A stretch of DNA of 37,500 nucleotides from Neocallimastix lanati (nom. inval.). Its lineage: Eukaryota; Neocallimastigomycota; Neocallimastigomycetes; Neocallimastigales; Neocallimastigaceae. The DNA lies in the NCBI GenBank assembly GCA_016946835.1, contig JACVTC010000163.1:270001-307500 (forward strand), given 5' to 3'. The position numbers were made by a program, and so were the translations under genes. Under the pieces are notes generated by a model. It worked only from the letters and a program-made list of their open reading frames with translations, made no database searches and was not told where the DNA came from. This document shows positions 1-12,156 of this stretch, piece by piece (position 1 is the stretch's first letter; each line of letters opens with the position of its first letter).

Positions 1-1
1 A

Positions 2-658
2 CCTTCACCTTCTTCTTCTCATTTATCAAGATTAAGAAATCATATGAACCCTCCAAATCATAATTCATCTTCTATTTTACAACAAAATAGGACAAATAAT
101 GTTAATATGAATAGAAATAGCCCCTTTGATTATAATTCAAGACAAAATTTGGGTCATTTAGATGATATGGGTATAACTTCGCTTTCAACAACCAATATGA
201 ATAGTGATGGTATTAATTATATTAATCATAGTAATAAATATATAAATGGTGGTATGTTAAATAAAAACTATTAAAATATTATGTATAAAAAATATATATA
301 TATATTTTTGATATTTAGTTTTTTTACAAATAGTTATAAAATGTTTCTATTGGAGCATGAATTATTATTTATATAATCAATAATAAATATATATCTATAT
401 TTATTTCTATATATACAATTACTATTAATTTATATAATTATAGAATAAAATTTAATTATTAATAAAGAATAATAGATATGAAATATTATTATATATTAAC
501 ATTAGATATTCTTTAAGATATACTTTATTATTCTTTAATTCAATATATATTAATAAAAATTATATAAATCTTTAAAGATGCACGATAATATAAATAAATA
601 AAATTTTAATTAAAAAACCATTAGATTAATAAAATTATTTTTAAATAGTTAATATATC

Positions 659-691
<33 letters not shown>

Positions 692-905
692 TCATTAACT
701 TTTTTAACTATCAATATGTTGTATACTACTTTATGCAAAATAAGGTTCATCAAGATCTTCTTACTATTATAATGTTATTGATGCAGATACAATAGATAAT
801 AGAAGAAAATACTATGATATTAAATCATTACATAGTAATATGTTGAAAGATAACCATACATATTACATGGATTATATTAGGGGACAAAAATATGGTATGT
901 TTTAA
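2..905 (+). CDS. 3' part of an unrecognised Asn/Ser-rich protein, probably spliced (5' end outside window)
   Basis: The frame is open from base 2, so the gene begins left of the window. The visible piece is low complexity, rich in Asn, Ser and Pro, with no domain I recognise. Read straight through, it stops at 272-274. However, a good donor (G|GTATGT) sits at 251/252 in phase 1. A matching phase-1 acceptor (ATAAG|GT) at 744/745 opens a coding-like exon, 745-894, containing YYYNVIDADTIDNRRKYYD, and this again ends at a GTATGT donor. I therefore favour exons 2-251 and 745-894 joined across a 493-bp intron. The end is unclear: a tiny exon at 1045-1061 (ends KKYN then stop), an exon from 1066, or no further splicing with a stop at 903-905, which sets the end given here. 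Visible facts are the open frames and splice motifs; the joining is inference. Confidence 0.5.
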
Positions 906-1645
906 TTATTTTTTATACTTTTAAATTTTGTAATTTCAAATTAAAATACATAATATAAAACTAATAATAAATATTTATTATTAATTATTTTTATTAATTT
1001 TAATATTATTTTAATTTTATATTATAATAAAAAAAAAAAAAAAGGAAAAAAGTATAATTAAATAGATTATTTGTTATATGAGGATATAATATTAACTATA
1101 GAGTTCATGTATCAAAAAAAAAAAAAAAAGAATCATTATATATAGACATTTACAAAAAAAAAATATATATATATATAAATCAAGAAAAAGTTCCAAAAAA
1201 ATTTAAAAAAAAAAAAAAAATACTAAAAGGAATAACTATCTAATATATATATATATCTATATATATTTTATTATTATTTATTTGTTTTCTTTTATATATA
1301 ATATATAATATATATATAAAAATTCATTTTTAATTATACCATAATATAAATACAAAAAAATGAATATAATATGTATAAATTTTATAATAAAATATTACTA
1401 AACTTTTTTTAATTTAAAAAAAAAAAAAAAAAAAAAATAATTTTATTTTTAATTTGAGTATATAAATAATAGTAAAAATTAAGGTAAATTTTTAAATTTT
1501 TAAATTTTTTAATTTTAAGCGGAGAAAAAAAAATCATCATCATCATCATTAGATATAGTTTTTTTTTTTTTATTAAATTAAAATCTTAATTATCAGAATT
1601 TCTTACACTTTACATTTATGCGTTGAATTTTATATATTATATACT

Positions 1646-1680
<35 letters not shown>

Positions 1681-2015
1681 ATGTCATATATAATCAATAA
1701 AAAAAAAAAAAAATTATATGGAGAAAGGGTATTCATATTACATTGAATATATTAATAATATTAATAAATTTATATTTAGAATTCATTGATTGTATTTCTA
1801 ATTTTATCGTTTAAAACTCTAATTAATAAAGTATTCATTGGTTGTCATAAATGAACAATTAGTTAACATAATTTAACAATATCTTGTTAATAATATAGTA
1901 TAATGCATCGTAAACTCTTTTCTTCATTGCATCTATTAATTTTTATCTTTTAAAATAAAAAAAAAAAAAAAATTTATAAATTTATGAATTTCTTAACTTT
2001 ATCTAATAATTGAAA

Positions 2016-2049
<34 letters not shown>

Positions 2050-3650
2050 AAAAGAAAGGAAAGCCTTTTGAATTTTTTTTTTTTTTTTTTTATTATAAAA
2101 GTAATTGGATAATTGATTATAGTATATATCTATATCTATATCTATATATAAAAAGTCTATAATATCAATTTCTTTTAATGTTTCCAAAGTATAAATTTAT
2201 TTTTTATCTTTTTTTTTTAATAATTAAACTAAAGAGGCTAATTTTTTTTTTTAAATAAATTAAAGAGGCAAATTTAATTATTTTTTTTTTTTTTTTAAAT
2301 AAATTAAAGAGGCAAATTTAGTTTAATTTCTCTAAGTACTTATGTTAATTTATAAAAAATCATCATTATATTTCATTAATAATGATTAATCAATTACTAA
2401 TAAAATTAACAAATATTGCTAATATAATATTTCAAATTTAAAATATAAAATATAGAATAATTTAAAAATTAAAAAAAAAAAAAAATTAATAATAATAATA
2501 ATTTGAGAATAAATACATTAATCTAGAATTTTTATGGAAATAACAAATAACCTATATTTAATAATCGTTATAATGCAAATATAAAGATAAAGTTTGAAAT
2601 TATTTAAAAAAATTATTTATTGAAAATATATTCATTGATTTTAGATAATTTTAAATAGTTATCTAAGGGTTATGTATAATAAATGATAAAATTAAAATTT
2701 TATAAATAATTTTTCATTTATGCAATACAATTTAAGATTATTAACTCTACTATTTTTTTTTTTTTTTCTCTGATCAATTATGTATCTCATTTTTTTCCTT
2801 TCTTTTTTTTTTTTTTTTTTTTTTTTAATTTTTTTTCATATATTATATATATTTAATGGATACTTCTATAATTAGAAATAAAAAGAAAAAAAAATATTCT
2901 GTCAAAGTATTTAATTGTAAAATGAGAATTAAATTTTTGGTTATAATATTTAATAATTTTTCTATTTAAGAATATTTCTATAATTATATAAATATTATAT
3001 TTAAATATTATATATATATATTTTTTTAGTATTTTCATATTTATTAATATATTCATTAAACTATATTTTAAAAATGATCAACATATAAAATGTTTTTATG
3101 TATAATATATTAATTATAATTACTTATATAGTATAGGTATATAAATTATTATGAAGAAATCCATTCATTACATAATATCATATAATGATAGAAAATTTAA
3201 AGTTAAAATTATGAAAAATGATAAAATTTTTTAAATGAATTTTTCTTCTTGTTACTATAAACATCTATGTATATAGATATATTTTCAAGTTTTTTTTTTT
3301 TTTTTTTTTTTATCATTTCACTTTAAATGATTAATATTTTAATAATTTTTGTAATCTGAAATGAAATTAATTTTATTTTTTAATATTTTTTTTTTTTTTT
3401 TATCTGATAAAAGGTTATTTTTCTATTCAAATAATTTAATTAATTTTTTTTTTTTTTATTTTAAAATTAAAAATAGACTATTAAAATTTAATGGAATTTC
3501 AAAGAAAAAAAAAATTACATTATTATAGAATAAATTAATAAAAAAAAAAAACTAATTTTCATATTTATTAGTATTTGTATGGAATTCAATAATAAATATT
3601 TTTTTTTTTTTTTGTATATTAGACTCCAGTTAAATAGTATTATTACCCAA

Positions 3651-3681
<31 letters not shown>

Positions 3682-4353
3682 TTTAAAAAATATATATTTT
3701 TAATAACTTTTTTTTTTTTTTTTTTTTTTTAAATTAAAAAGTTTAAATAATTTTTAAATTTAAATTATTAATAATAATTAATAATTTAAATTTTGTATAC
3801 AAAATTTCATTACAATTAGAATATATGTTTTAATATATAAAATTTTTTTTATGTACATTTTAATTTTAGTTCATTTGATTGTAAATTAATTAATTAGAAA
3901 AAAAAAAAAAAAAATTATTCAATAATATTTAAAATATTCAGAGAGATATAATTAAAAATATTTTATAAAATATAGAGTTTTTATTCATGTTTTAATACTA
4001 TGAAATAATAATATGTCTTAAAAAAACTTTATCATAATAATTTATATTTGAAAGAAAAAGTTAGTATTCATAGTAAATTAACTTTAATATGAATAACAAG
4101 AAAAATGTATTAGTATATTTTAATGTTTTAACAATTTGAGCTATTTTCATATTTTTTTTTTTTTTATCTTCATAAAATATAAAAATATAAAAATATTTAT
4201 TTATATAAATAAAATGAATATTAATATTATACTAAAATATTATATAACCTTTTAATTAATGATAATCTTTTTATTAAACTATCTTTGAAATAAGTCAAAA
4301 TAAAAATTTTTATGATTTTATTATTTGGTAAAAAAGATGAAATAATTAAATAT

Positions 4354-4392
<39 letters not shown>

Positions 4393-4550
4393 TTTTTGGT
4401 AGATTTATATATAATATCCAAAATAATTATTAAATGAATACTTTTGAATTACCAAAGACATTATTAATTAATAAAAATGAAATACTATTATATAAACTTT
4501 TTTTTTTTTTATTTTTCTTAAATTGAATATAATTAATTTTAATAGTTTAT

Positions 4551-4598
<48 letters not shown>

Positions 4599-4668
4599 AA
4601 ATAAAAAAAAATTAATTATTAATTATAATAAAAATATTTAAAATATTTTTTTATATAAATTTTATTTA

Positions 4669-4716
<48 letters not shown>

Positions 4717-5185
4717 CATGGTAGCTTAATAGATTAAAGATATTTATTAAATTGTAAAAACTATAAAAAAGATGTTTTTTCTCTACTATTTCTCTCATTT
4801 TTTTAAAGTAATTGTAATTGATAGAAATATTTTTTTTTTTTCACTTTTTTTTTTTTTTTTTTTTTTTTATAGTTTAATTTATAATATTAAAATTATAATA
4901 GATAATAATTAAAGGATAAACATTATTTTAATAGTCAATAAATATATATATTCATTTTTTATTATTAATAAGTTAAAAAATTCATATTAATAGTTTAATA
5001 AATACCTTACAATAATTACACATCATTTGAAAAATATTAATTTCTTTTACAATACAATAATAAAATATTATTTGAATATCATATAACATAACATTATAAT
5101 ATATATAATAAATATATAAATAAAAAAAAAAAAAAAAAATAAAAAAATAAATAAATATTTTATATTAATAAAAAATTAAAAAAAA
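906..5185. other. AT-rich spacer with many homopolymer runs
   Basis: No gene can be supported over about 4.3 kb. The stretch is nearly pure A/T with dozens of A or T runs of 10-35 bases, for example 4558-4594 and 4672-4712, and short AT dinucleotide tracts. The open frames in it encode poly-Phe, poly-Lys or Ile/Tyr strings and are not convincing. A short minus-strand patch at about 1840-1960 reads like worn coding sequence and is listed as a finding. The last few hundred bases must hold the promoter of the gene starting at 5186, but no element stands out from the AT background. Confidence 0.8.
2208..2320. repeat. Three-copy tandem repeat, about 40 bp per unit
   Basis: Three successive units each consist of a T-run followed by AAATAAATTAAAGAGGCAAA or a close variant; the AAAGAGGC core is at about 2231, 2262 and 2305. 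The first copy is the most diverged. It lies in spacer with no gene nearby. Confidence 0.75.
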
Positions 5186-7237
5186 ATGAAATATAATTTT
5201 TTATTATTATTTTTAATATTAATTATTATTACAACTACATTAGCTGAAAAAGCATTAGAAATAAGTAAAAAAAAAATAACTTTAATAACGACTCCTGTAG
5301 TTTGTGAATTTAAAAAGAAGGACATAAACGAAGATTATGATATTGATTCAGATGTCGTTGTAAAGTGTCAAAATGCATTTTGTTCTTCCAGTGAAAGTAG
5401 TGTAATAACCTCAGCTGGTCTTGTTAACATTACTACAGCTGGTACCTATATTATTCAAGGCTCTTTCTATGGCCAAGTTCGTATTGATGCTTCTAAAAAT
5501 GATTTTGTTCATCTTGTATTAGATGACACTATAATTTCTAGTGGTAATGGACCAGCAATTTATGGCCTCTCTGCTGACAAAATAACGATTACTGTAGTTG
5601 GAAATAGTACTCTTGCGGATTCATCAAATTATAATTTTGAAGACAGTGAACCAGATGCTTGTCTTTTTTCTAATAGTGATCTTTCTATTAATGGTTCAGG
5701 AAATTTAGTTGTTTCTGGAAATTATGGTGATGCTATCAGAACTAAAAAGGATTTAAGAATTGTGAATACCAATATTAATATTACAAATGCAGTTAAAAAG
5801 GGTATTAAGGCAAAAAATTCTCTTTGTGTTAAAAAGACTACAATTAATATTGTATCTTCAGATACAGGCATTAAAGTTACAAGAAATGATTGCTCATCAA
5901 AAGGTTATATTGTTATTTACGGTGGTAGTATTACTATTTCTTCTGGAAAGGATGGTATTCACGCTGAAAAGCATTTAACCATCAATGATGGATATATTGA
6001 TATTAAAGAATCTAAAGAAGGACTTGAATCAGAAAAAATTGATATTCTAGGGGGTGAAATTCATATTATGTCGATTAGTGATGGTATAAATGCCTCCCTA
6101 AGTAAATTTACGAATAATGTTGATGAAGTAATTTCAGCTTTTGAACCAGAAGATCCAAGTAATAGTAATGATAATATTTATGTAAATATTATTGGTGGTA
6201 AAATTTATATTACTACCAAAGGAGATTGTTCTGATGGAATTGATTCTAATGGTATTCTTTATATTGGAGGTGAAGCTGAAGTTTATACTAGTATTGAAAC
6301 TGGTGAAATTTACGGTAGAAAAGCAGCTATTGATGTAGAACGTACAAATGCAATTGGAGATGAAGCCATGGTATTTATTACTACAGGAGAAGTTAGTAAT
6401 AATAATAATGAGGAGGAGGAGAAGAAGGAGGATGGTTCTCAAAGTAATACTGAAAATAATAATAATGAAACTATTTCAAATCATGATAAAAATAATAAAT
6501 CTAAAGAGACTCATAGTAATCTTGGTCAAGGCTTTATTGATCATTTACGAAAAATTGGTCGTTTATTCAAACGTGAAGGTCCAGGACCTAATGGTATTAT
6601 CTATCATCCATACATATATACTAATGTTTCCCCACAAAGTTCAGGTACTCAAATTACTATTAAAAATAGTGATGATCAAGTAATTGGTAGTTATACTCCT
6701 AATGTAAGTTTTTCAACCATTCTTGTTACCTCACCAAGAATGGTTATCGATGAAACTTATACTATTATTTTAGGCACTACTACTTCTACTAATCAAAAAT
6801 TCCTTGTTACTAAAGCTATTAGTGGCGCTCTTACTGATCAATCAGATCATAATGATGTAGAAATTGATAATTCCATGATACAAGTTAATGATGACCATGT
6901 AGAAGTTGATGATATTGATTTTAATTCTAATATTGATTCTAATTTTGATTTTGATACCAAATCTTATTCTAACGTTCCTTCTAATACAAATGGGAAAATT
7001 TACACTGTATTTGATCACAATTCCATTCCAGTAAATGAAATTAATGATTATAATAAATATGAACTTAATAATTCAATGAATATAAATGAAAGTAATCCTT
7101 CAGATAAGGAAAATAATGATAATTCAATTTCACAAAATAATGGTGAAACAAATACTGAATATTTATTAAGAATACTAGGGATGAATTCTGAAGAAATTGA
7201 AGAAGAATTAGAAAAAGCGAAAGCAAATAAAAAATAA
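5186..7237 (+). CDS. Secreted Cthe_2159-family carbohydrate-binding beta-helix protein, diverged copy without GPI tail
   Basis: This intronless 683-residue protein has a strong signal peptide (residues 1-20, hydrophobic core then TTTLA before the cut). Residues 30-400 are a right-handed beta-helix of the Cthe_2159 type: repeated short strands with GG turns and the family's DGI motifs (DGIHAE, DGINAS, DGIDSNG). Bacterial members bind polygalacturonate-like polymers and resemble polysaccharide lyases, but I see no proof of catalysis. A charged Asn/Glu insert (about 402-450) and a dibasic site (K462 R463, followed by EGPGP) precede a small beta domain (about 470-550) shared with the copies at 17025 and 21225. 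The C-terminal 120 residues are acidic, low complexity and end in a charged Glu/Lys stretch, so there is no GPI signal. The start was chosen for the signal peptide and the A-rich AAAAAATGAAA context. It probably acts outside the cell, in the wall or medium; ancestral transfer from bacteria is inferred. Confidence 0.9.
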   Translation: MKYNFLLLFLILIIITTTLAEKALEISKKKITLITTPVVCEFKKKDINEDYDIDSDVVVKCQNAFCSSSESSVITSAGLVNITTAGTYIIQGSFYGQVRIDASKNDFVHLVLDDTIISSGNGPAIYGLSADKITITVVGNSTLADSSNYNFEDSEPDACLFSNSDLSINGSGNLVVSGNYGDAIRTKKDLRIVNTNINITNAVKKGIKAKNSLCVKKTTINIVSSDTGIKVTRNDCSSKGYIVIYGGSITISSGKDGIHAEKHLTINDGYIDIKESKEGLESEKIDILGGEIHIMSISDGINASLSKFTNNVDEVISAFEPEDPSNSNDNIYVNIIGGKIYITTKGDCSDGIDSNGILYIGGEAEVYTSIETGEIYGRKAAIDVERTNAIGDEAMVFITTGEVSNNNNEEEEKKEDGSQSNTENNNNETISNHDKNNKSKETHSNLGQGFIDHLRKIGRLFKREGPGPNGIIYHPYIYTNVSPQSSGTQITIKNSDDQVIGSYTPNVSFSTILVTSPRMVIDETYTIILGTTTSTNQKFLVTKAISGALTDQSDHNDVEIDNSMIQVNDDHVEVDDIDFNSNIDSNFDFDTKSYSNVPSNTNGKIYTVFDHNSIPVNEINDYNKYELNNSMNINESNPSDKENNDNSISQNNGETNTEYLLRILGMNSEEIEEELEKAKANKK

Positions 7238-7348
7238 TGGTAGTAATAGAATTCAAAAAAAAAAAAAAAAAAAAAAAAAAAACTTGAAAGTAAAAATGAA
7301 ATAGATGAAAATTTCAACTCTTAAAATTATTTATAATTATGATATAAC

Positions 7349-7373
7349 ATAGATAGATAGATAGATAGATAGA
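7349..7373. repeat. (TAGA)n tetranucleotide microsatellite
   Basis: Six consecutive TAGA units lie in the 3' flank of the upstream secreted-protein gene. Confidence 0.9.
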
Positions 7374-8036
7374 AAAGAATGAAATTAACTAATGATTTAT
7401 TCAATTTTTTATTATTATTATTTTTTTTTTTACATCAATTTTTTTTTGTCTTAAATTTAAATTATTATAAAAATATTTATTATATATGTATTTTTTGTAT
7501 TTTATATATATATATATTTTTCTTTTATTTTTTTATAATTTTATTTTCTCAATTTTAAATTTATTATTATTTTTTTTTTTTTTTCATTTTATTTAATTTT
7601 TATTTTGTAATTTTTGTTTTTCAAATCTATTATTTTTTTTTTTTTAAATTCGAATAATTATCTATTTATTTTTAATAGAAAAATAATAATATTATTGTAT
7701 ATAATATATCGTATATAATTATTTTTATTTATTTAATTTATTTTTAATATATTTATATTTTCTTTTCTTTTTTTTTCTTTTTTATTTTATTTTCTTTTTT
7801 TTTTTTTTTTTTTTTTGGTTTATCAGTTTTGGTTAATTATAAAGTTAAAAAAAAAAAAAAAATTTTATTAGAACTGTAATATATAAATAAAAGTAGAGCA
7901 AATAAAAAAAAATTAAATAAATAAATAAAAAGTTTTTAATAATTTTTTTTTTTTTTTTTTTGTATTAAAATTTAAATTTTAATACTTTAATATTTATTTT
8001 TAATTTTTTTTTAAAAGGAATCGTTTGTATTCTTAA

Positions 8037-8068
<32 letters not shown>

Positions 8069-8099
8069 TGAATAAAGATTCTAAAGATAAAGTTTAGAA

Positions 8100-8900
8100 C
8101 TAATTTTTTTTTTTTGTATTTATTGACTAAAGAAAATCCTACGTTTTTATCTTGGGAATGTATTTCATTCTCAAAGAATCCACTTATATATATTTAGGTA
8201 TCCCTTTTCAGTAATAAACATTTCATTCAAACCTATTATTGCCTAAATTCTGCTCTTGTGGTTCAGGGGAGAGTTTAGGTGGATACCACACTATTTTAAA
8301 GATGTTACTTCTTTGTTTTATTATTTTAGATTTAACTGGTGATCATGTTCTTACACATAGTATACTTTAGAACTTATTTTTATTCTTTATTACATTAAAT
8401 TTTTCTTTGATTAATTAAAATTTGTATATGTTTAATTTTTTTTTCTTTGTTTTACATAATCTTTTACATACATATTATTTTTATCTTTAAATTATATAAT
8501 GTATTTTTTTTTTAATAAATGTAATACATAAAAATATATTAATTTATTTAATAAAGCACTGGAAGTGTATTCTCTTCCTAGTCTAAAAAAAAAAAATTAC
8601 CTTTATGGAGTCTAAAGTTCAGAAATCTTTTATATATTCGTTCTCCAGTTTCTTAATCAATAGACTGATTCCTTTATCTTCTTTAAGAGAAGATATTATT
8701 TAATCATATATCATTAGCAAAGCTTTATATTTTGTTTCCACTTTTAGGTTCAAACATGACTAATGCCAACCAAGATCATAATTTCGTATCTTAAAATTAT
8801 GATTAATATTGTAAAGTCAAAAATAATTATTATACTACTCTATGATAATGCCCTTGTGAAGTCTTACTGATATTAATTAAATGAAACTAGAATATATTAT
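8100..8900. pseudogene. GC-richer island, probably a decayed coding or mobile-element remnant of unknown identity
   Basis: Base composition changes visibly here: mixed-sequence DNA without long homopolymers in the middle of an AT desert. Short coding-like stretches survive on the minus strand, for example a frame reading IFKIVWYPPKLSPEPQEQN at about 8235-8290 and one reading LALVMFEPKSGNKI at about 8715-8757. Each is closed by stops within about 40 codons. I cannot assign a family. It may be part of the same dead retroelement population as the LINE fragment at 9141, which is on the other strand. Confidence 0.35.
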
Positions 8901-8976
8901 ACTATTATTTTATTTTATTTTATTTTATTTATTTATTTTTTTTTTTTTGTTTATTCTTTTATTTTTTTTTTTTTTT

Positions 8977-9010
<34 letters not shown>

Positions 9011-9070
9011 CATGTATTTTTTAACTATTTAATTAATAATGATGAAACAAATTTTGCTACTGATGAAATA

Positions 9071-9104
<34 letters not shown>

Positions 9105-9140
9105 AACCAAGTTCAACCTCTTATTAAATCTTTATCATGA

Positions 9141-9285
9141 AATAACATATCAATAGTTTATATTCATAAAAAAAAAAAAAGGCGATCTAACAGAATGTAA
9201 TAATTGTCGTGATATCTCTTTTATCAATAATGGATTAAAAAATTTTTTGGCAAAAATCATTGCTAATAAAATCTCTAAATATTAA
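9141..9285 (+). mobile_element. LINE (non-LTR retrotransposon) reverse-transcriptase relic
   Basis: The frame from 9181 to the stop at 9283-9285 reads KGDLTECNNCRDISFINN, then GLKNFLAKIIANKISKY. This matches the conserved early block of LINE reverse transcriptases, normally of the form KKGDxxxCxNYRGISLL followed by KIxxKIIxxRI. Upstream, 9141-9167 reads ISIVYIH in a different frame. The two halves meet in a 13-base A-run whose length breaks the frame. No downstream RT motif (such as the YxDD catalytic box) was found, so only a short dead fragment remains. Here the family's Tyr-Arg-Gly is Cys-Arg-Asp. Confidence 0.65.
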
Positions 9286-9423
9286 TATATATATATGATA
9301 TGCAAAATTACAGTTTTGTGTAAATATACATAAATATATTCTTTCATAATAAAAAATAAAAAAAAAACTTTATTTTTTTCTTTTAATTTATATTTAATAA
9401 GATTTTATTTTATTTTTTCTTAT

Positions 9424-9457
<34 letters not shown>

Positions 9458-10614
9458 TAAAATAGTATTTGTTATGTATTGAAAGAATTTTAATTGCTAA
9501 AAGTAAATGCATACATATTTAAATGTTTATTTCATAATAAATAAAGATTTAAAGCTTGTAATTATAAAAATTTAAAGATTAAAATTAATAAAAGCTCAGT
9601 ACAATAAAAAAAAAAAAAAATTTTTTTTATTATAAAAAATATGATATGTGTGATATATTATTTAATTTAAAGTAATTATATTTAATTATTTTCAAAAATT
9701 ACATCTATAGCATCCTTATATTTATTACATATTCTCAATTAAAAAGAGAAATAATGATCAAGTGAAAATAATTTTATTTAATTTAATTTTTTTTTTTTAA
9801 CAATTTTTAGGTATATCGTGGTTGATTTTAATACTTTTAAAATATTTTTAAAAGTAATGATTATATGTCCATTTAGCTGATATTATTTTTAGTTTACATA
9901 TAATAATTATAAATCAAAAAAAAAAAAAAAAAAAAAAAAAAAGAAATTAATTATTGCTAATAACGAAAATGTAAATTTATTTCGAATATAATAATTAATT
10001 TATTAATATAACTGATTTAATAGCATTATCAATTGAAATATAAATATTCCTATATATAAATATATGTTTTAAATTTTGAATTTTATATATATCTATATAT
10101 ATACATTATAGTCTTATTAATATACAAACAAAAAAAAAACTTTTTGTTTTATATATTTTAAATAATATAAATAGTAATATTTATATTTATGAATATATAT
10201 ATATATTTGTATATAAATATAAAGTACTAATTTTTATAATAGTACTTGAATCGATAGAATAATAATGATTTCAGAATTTTAAAAAAAAAAAAAAAAAAAA
10301 AAAACTTTTTTTTTTTATGGAATAAATTTTTAATTTAAAAAAAAAAATTATTTTTAATATTTATTATATACTATATCAACAAGTCGTAGTTATCAAGATA
10401 AATTTATTTAATAATAATAATTAAATTCTGTTTTATATGGTGTGAAATGGTGATAATAATAATGACATTAAATAGTATTTTAAAAAATTGTATGAAGACG
10501 AAACTAAATAATGAAATTAACAATTTACAATTGTAATTGTTATTAAAATGAATTAATATTTTTATAGAAAATTAATGCTAAAAAAAAAAGTAAAAAATTA
10601 TAGAATGATAAAAT

Positions 10615-11080
10615 AATAAATAATAATTAATAAATAATAATAATAATAATAATAATAGATAATAATAATTAATAATAATTTATAAATAATAAATAATTAA
10701 ATAATAATAATTAATAATGAAGTTTGCTTTTAAAAAAAAAAAAAAAATTAAAATTAAAATTAATTTAATTAAAAAAAAAATTTTTTTTAAATTATTATAT
10801 AAATTAAAAAATAAATAAATATATATATATTAATATACATTGATTGTATATAAATATATTAATAGATTTTAATTAAAAATTTAATTAATAAATTATATTT
10901 CATTTCTAATTAAAAAATTTTTAATTAAAAAAAAAATTTAAAAGTTTAAAAAAAAAAATTATAATAATTATTATTTAATAAATAGTTTAAATATATTCAT
11001 ATAATAATAAATAATAATAAATAATAATAAATAATAATAAATAATAATAAATAATAATAAATAATAATAAATAATAATAA
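10615..11080. repeat. AAT-rich repeats ending in an eight-copy decamer array
   Basis: Imperfect AAT/AATT repeats cover roughly 10615-10715. A clean tandem array of eight perfect ATAATAATAA decamers runs from 11001 to 11080. The region between is A/T-only spacer. Confidence 0.85.
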
Positions 11081-12156
11081 TAAAAAACATATATTTAATT
11101 ATATAAAAAACATATTTATAATCATTTATTAGTGACTTTTTTTTAATTAAATTAGAGAAAGTTGAGATAACACATTTATTTATTATATTGAATTATTATG
11201 AAGATATATTCTATAATTCTATATATTAAATATTCATAAATAATTAAATAAAAAAAAAAGAGATTTTAAATATCATAAATTATCAAATAAATTATATATA
11301 TAATTTTGTTACAGGAAATATAATATTATATTAAAAATAATACTTTTATAAATATAATTAAATTACATATTTTTTATATTTTTTTTATTATATTTTTTTT
11401 TCAGCTAGATTATGTAATTAAAATAATTATTATTTTATGAAGAAAAAAAAATGAAAAGTTATGTAATAAGTTTAATAATATATTTTAAAATAAAGTAACT
11501 TTTTTTTTTTTTTTTTAATTCTTCGAGAAAGTAGTACAAAAAAAAAAAAAAAAAAGAATTACTTTTCAATAACTTAAAATATAATTATAAATACTTACTA
11601 ACTCTTTTTTATCTTAAATACTTTATAAAAGTTTAATTTTGCTTAAAGTAAAAGGTAAAAAAAAAAAAAAAAGTATTATAGTTTTTCATTATAAAAACTT
11701 TAAAAGTAAAATAATAAAAATATTTGGAAGTCATAAAAAAAAATTTTTTTTGATGACATGTTTCCTTTATAACAAAAAAAAAAAAAAAAAAAAAAATTAA
11801 AATATATATATATAAAAAAAAAAGTAAATGTATTTAATTAAATTCTATATTAAAGAATAATAATAATAAATATATATATTATATATATTTTCAATTAAAA
11901 TGTATTTTAATTAAATAACTTTATAAATTTAATTAAAAAAAAAAAAAATTTTTTTTTTCAAAAAAAAAAAAAAAAAAGCTATAAATAATAAAGAATTTCC
12001 CTAAAAACTCTATTTTTCTTTTTTATATTTAAAATTTTATTTTAAAAGGATAATTCATTTCATAATTCTATAAAATAAAAGACCTTTGTTTTTTTTTTTT
12101 GAAATAATTTCTTTAAAAATATTTAAATATTAAGAAAAAAAAAAAAGAAAAAAAAA

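Larger units (their letters stand above)
7238..12156. other. AT-rich spacer with decayed mobile DNA
   Basis: This 4.9-kb spacer begins with a 28-base A-run (7255-7282) just after a stop codon. It contains a (TAGA)n tract, a GC-richer decayed island (8100-8900), a LINE reverse-transcriptase relic (9141-9285) and AAT-rich minisatellites (10.6-11.1 kb). No intact gene is visible. The promoter of the gene at 12157 must lie at the right end, but it is not distinguishable from the AT background. Confidence 0.75.

Noticed and set aside
1999-2187. Minus-strand frame of 62 codons
   Set aside because: It consists of Asp-Ile repeats, poly-Lys and poly-Phe from homopolymers and AT repeats, with no supporting context.
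2853-3056. Minus-strand frame of 67 codons
   Set aside because: Ile/Tyr/Phe/Lys only, as expected by chance in A/T-only DNA.
4227-4421. Minus-strand frame of 64 codons
   Set aside because: Built on a TA repeat (Ile-Tyr) and poly-Lys; no domain and no splice partner.
6134-6442. Antisense frame inside the beta-helix gene at 5186
   Set aside because: It is the shadow of a strongly supported coding frame on the other strand.
7255-7282. 28-base A-run 18 bases after a stop codon, as a sign of retroposition
   Set aside because: Equally long A/T runs occur throughout the spacers, and no target-site duplication or 5' boundary is visible.
11001-11080. Regular decamer array considered as a CRISPR-like array
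   Set aside because: There are no spacers; it is a simple tandem repeat in a eukaryotic genome.
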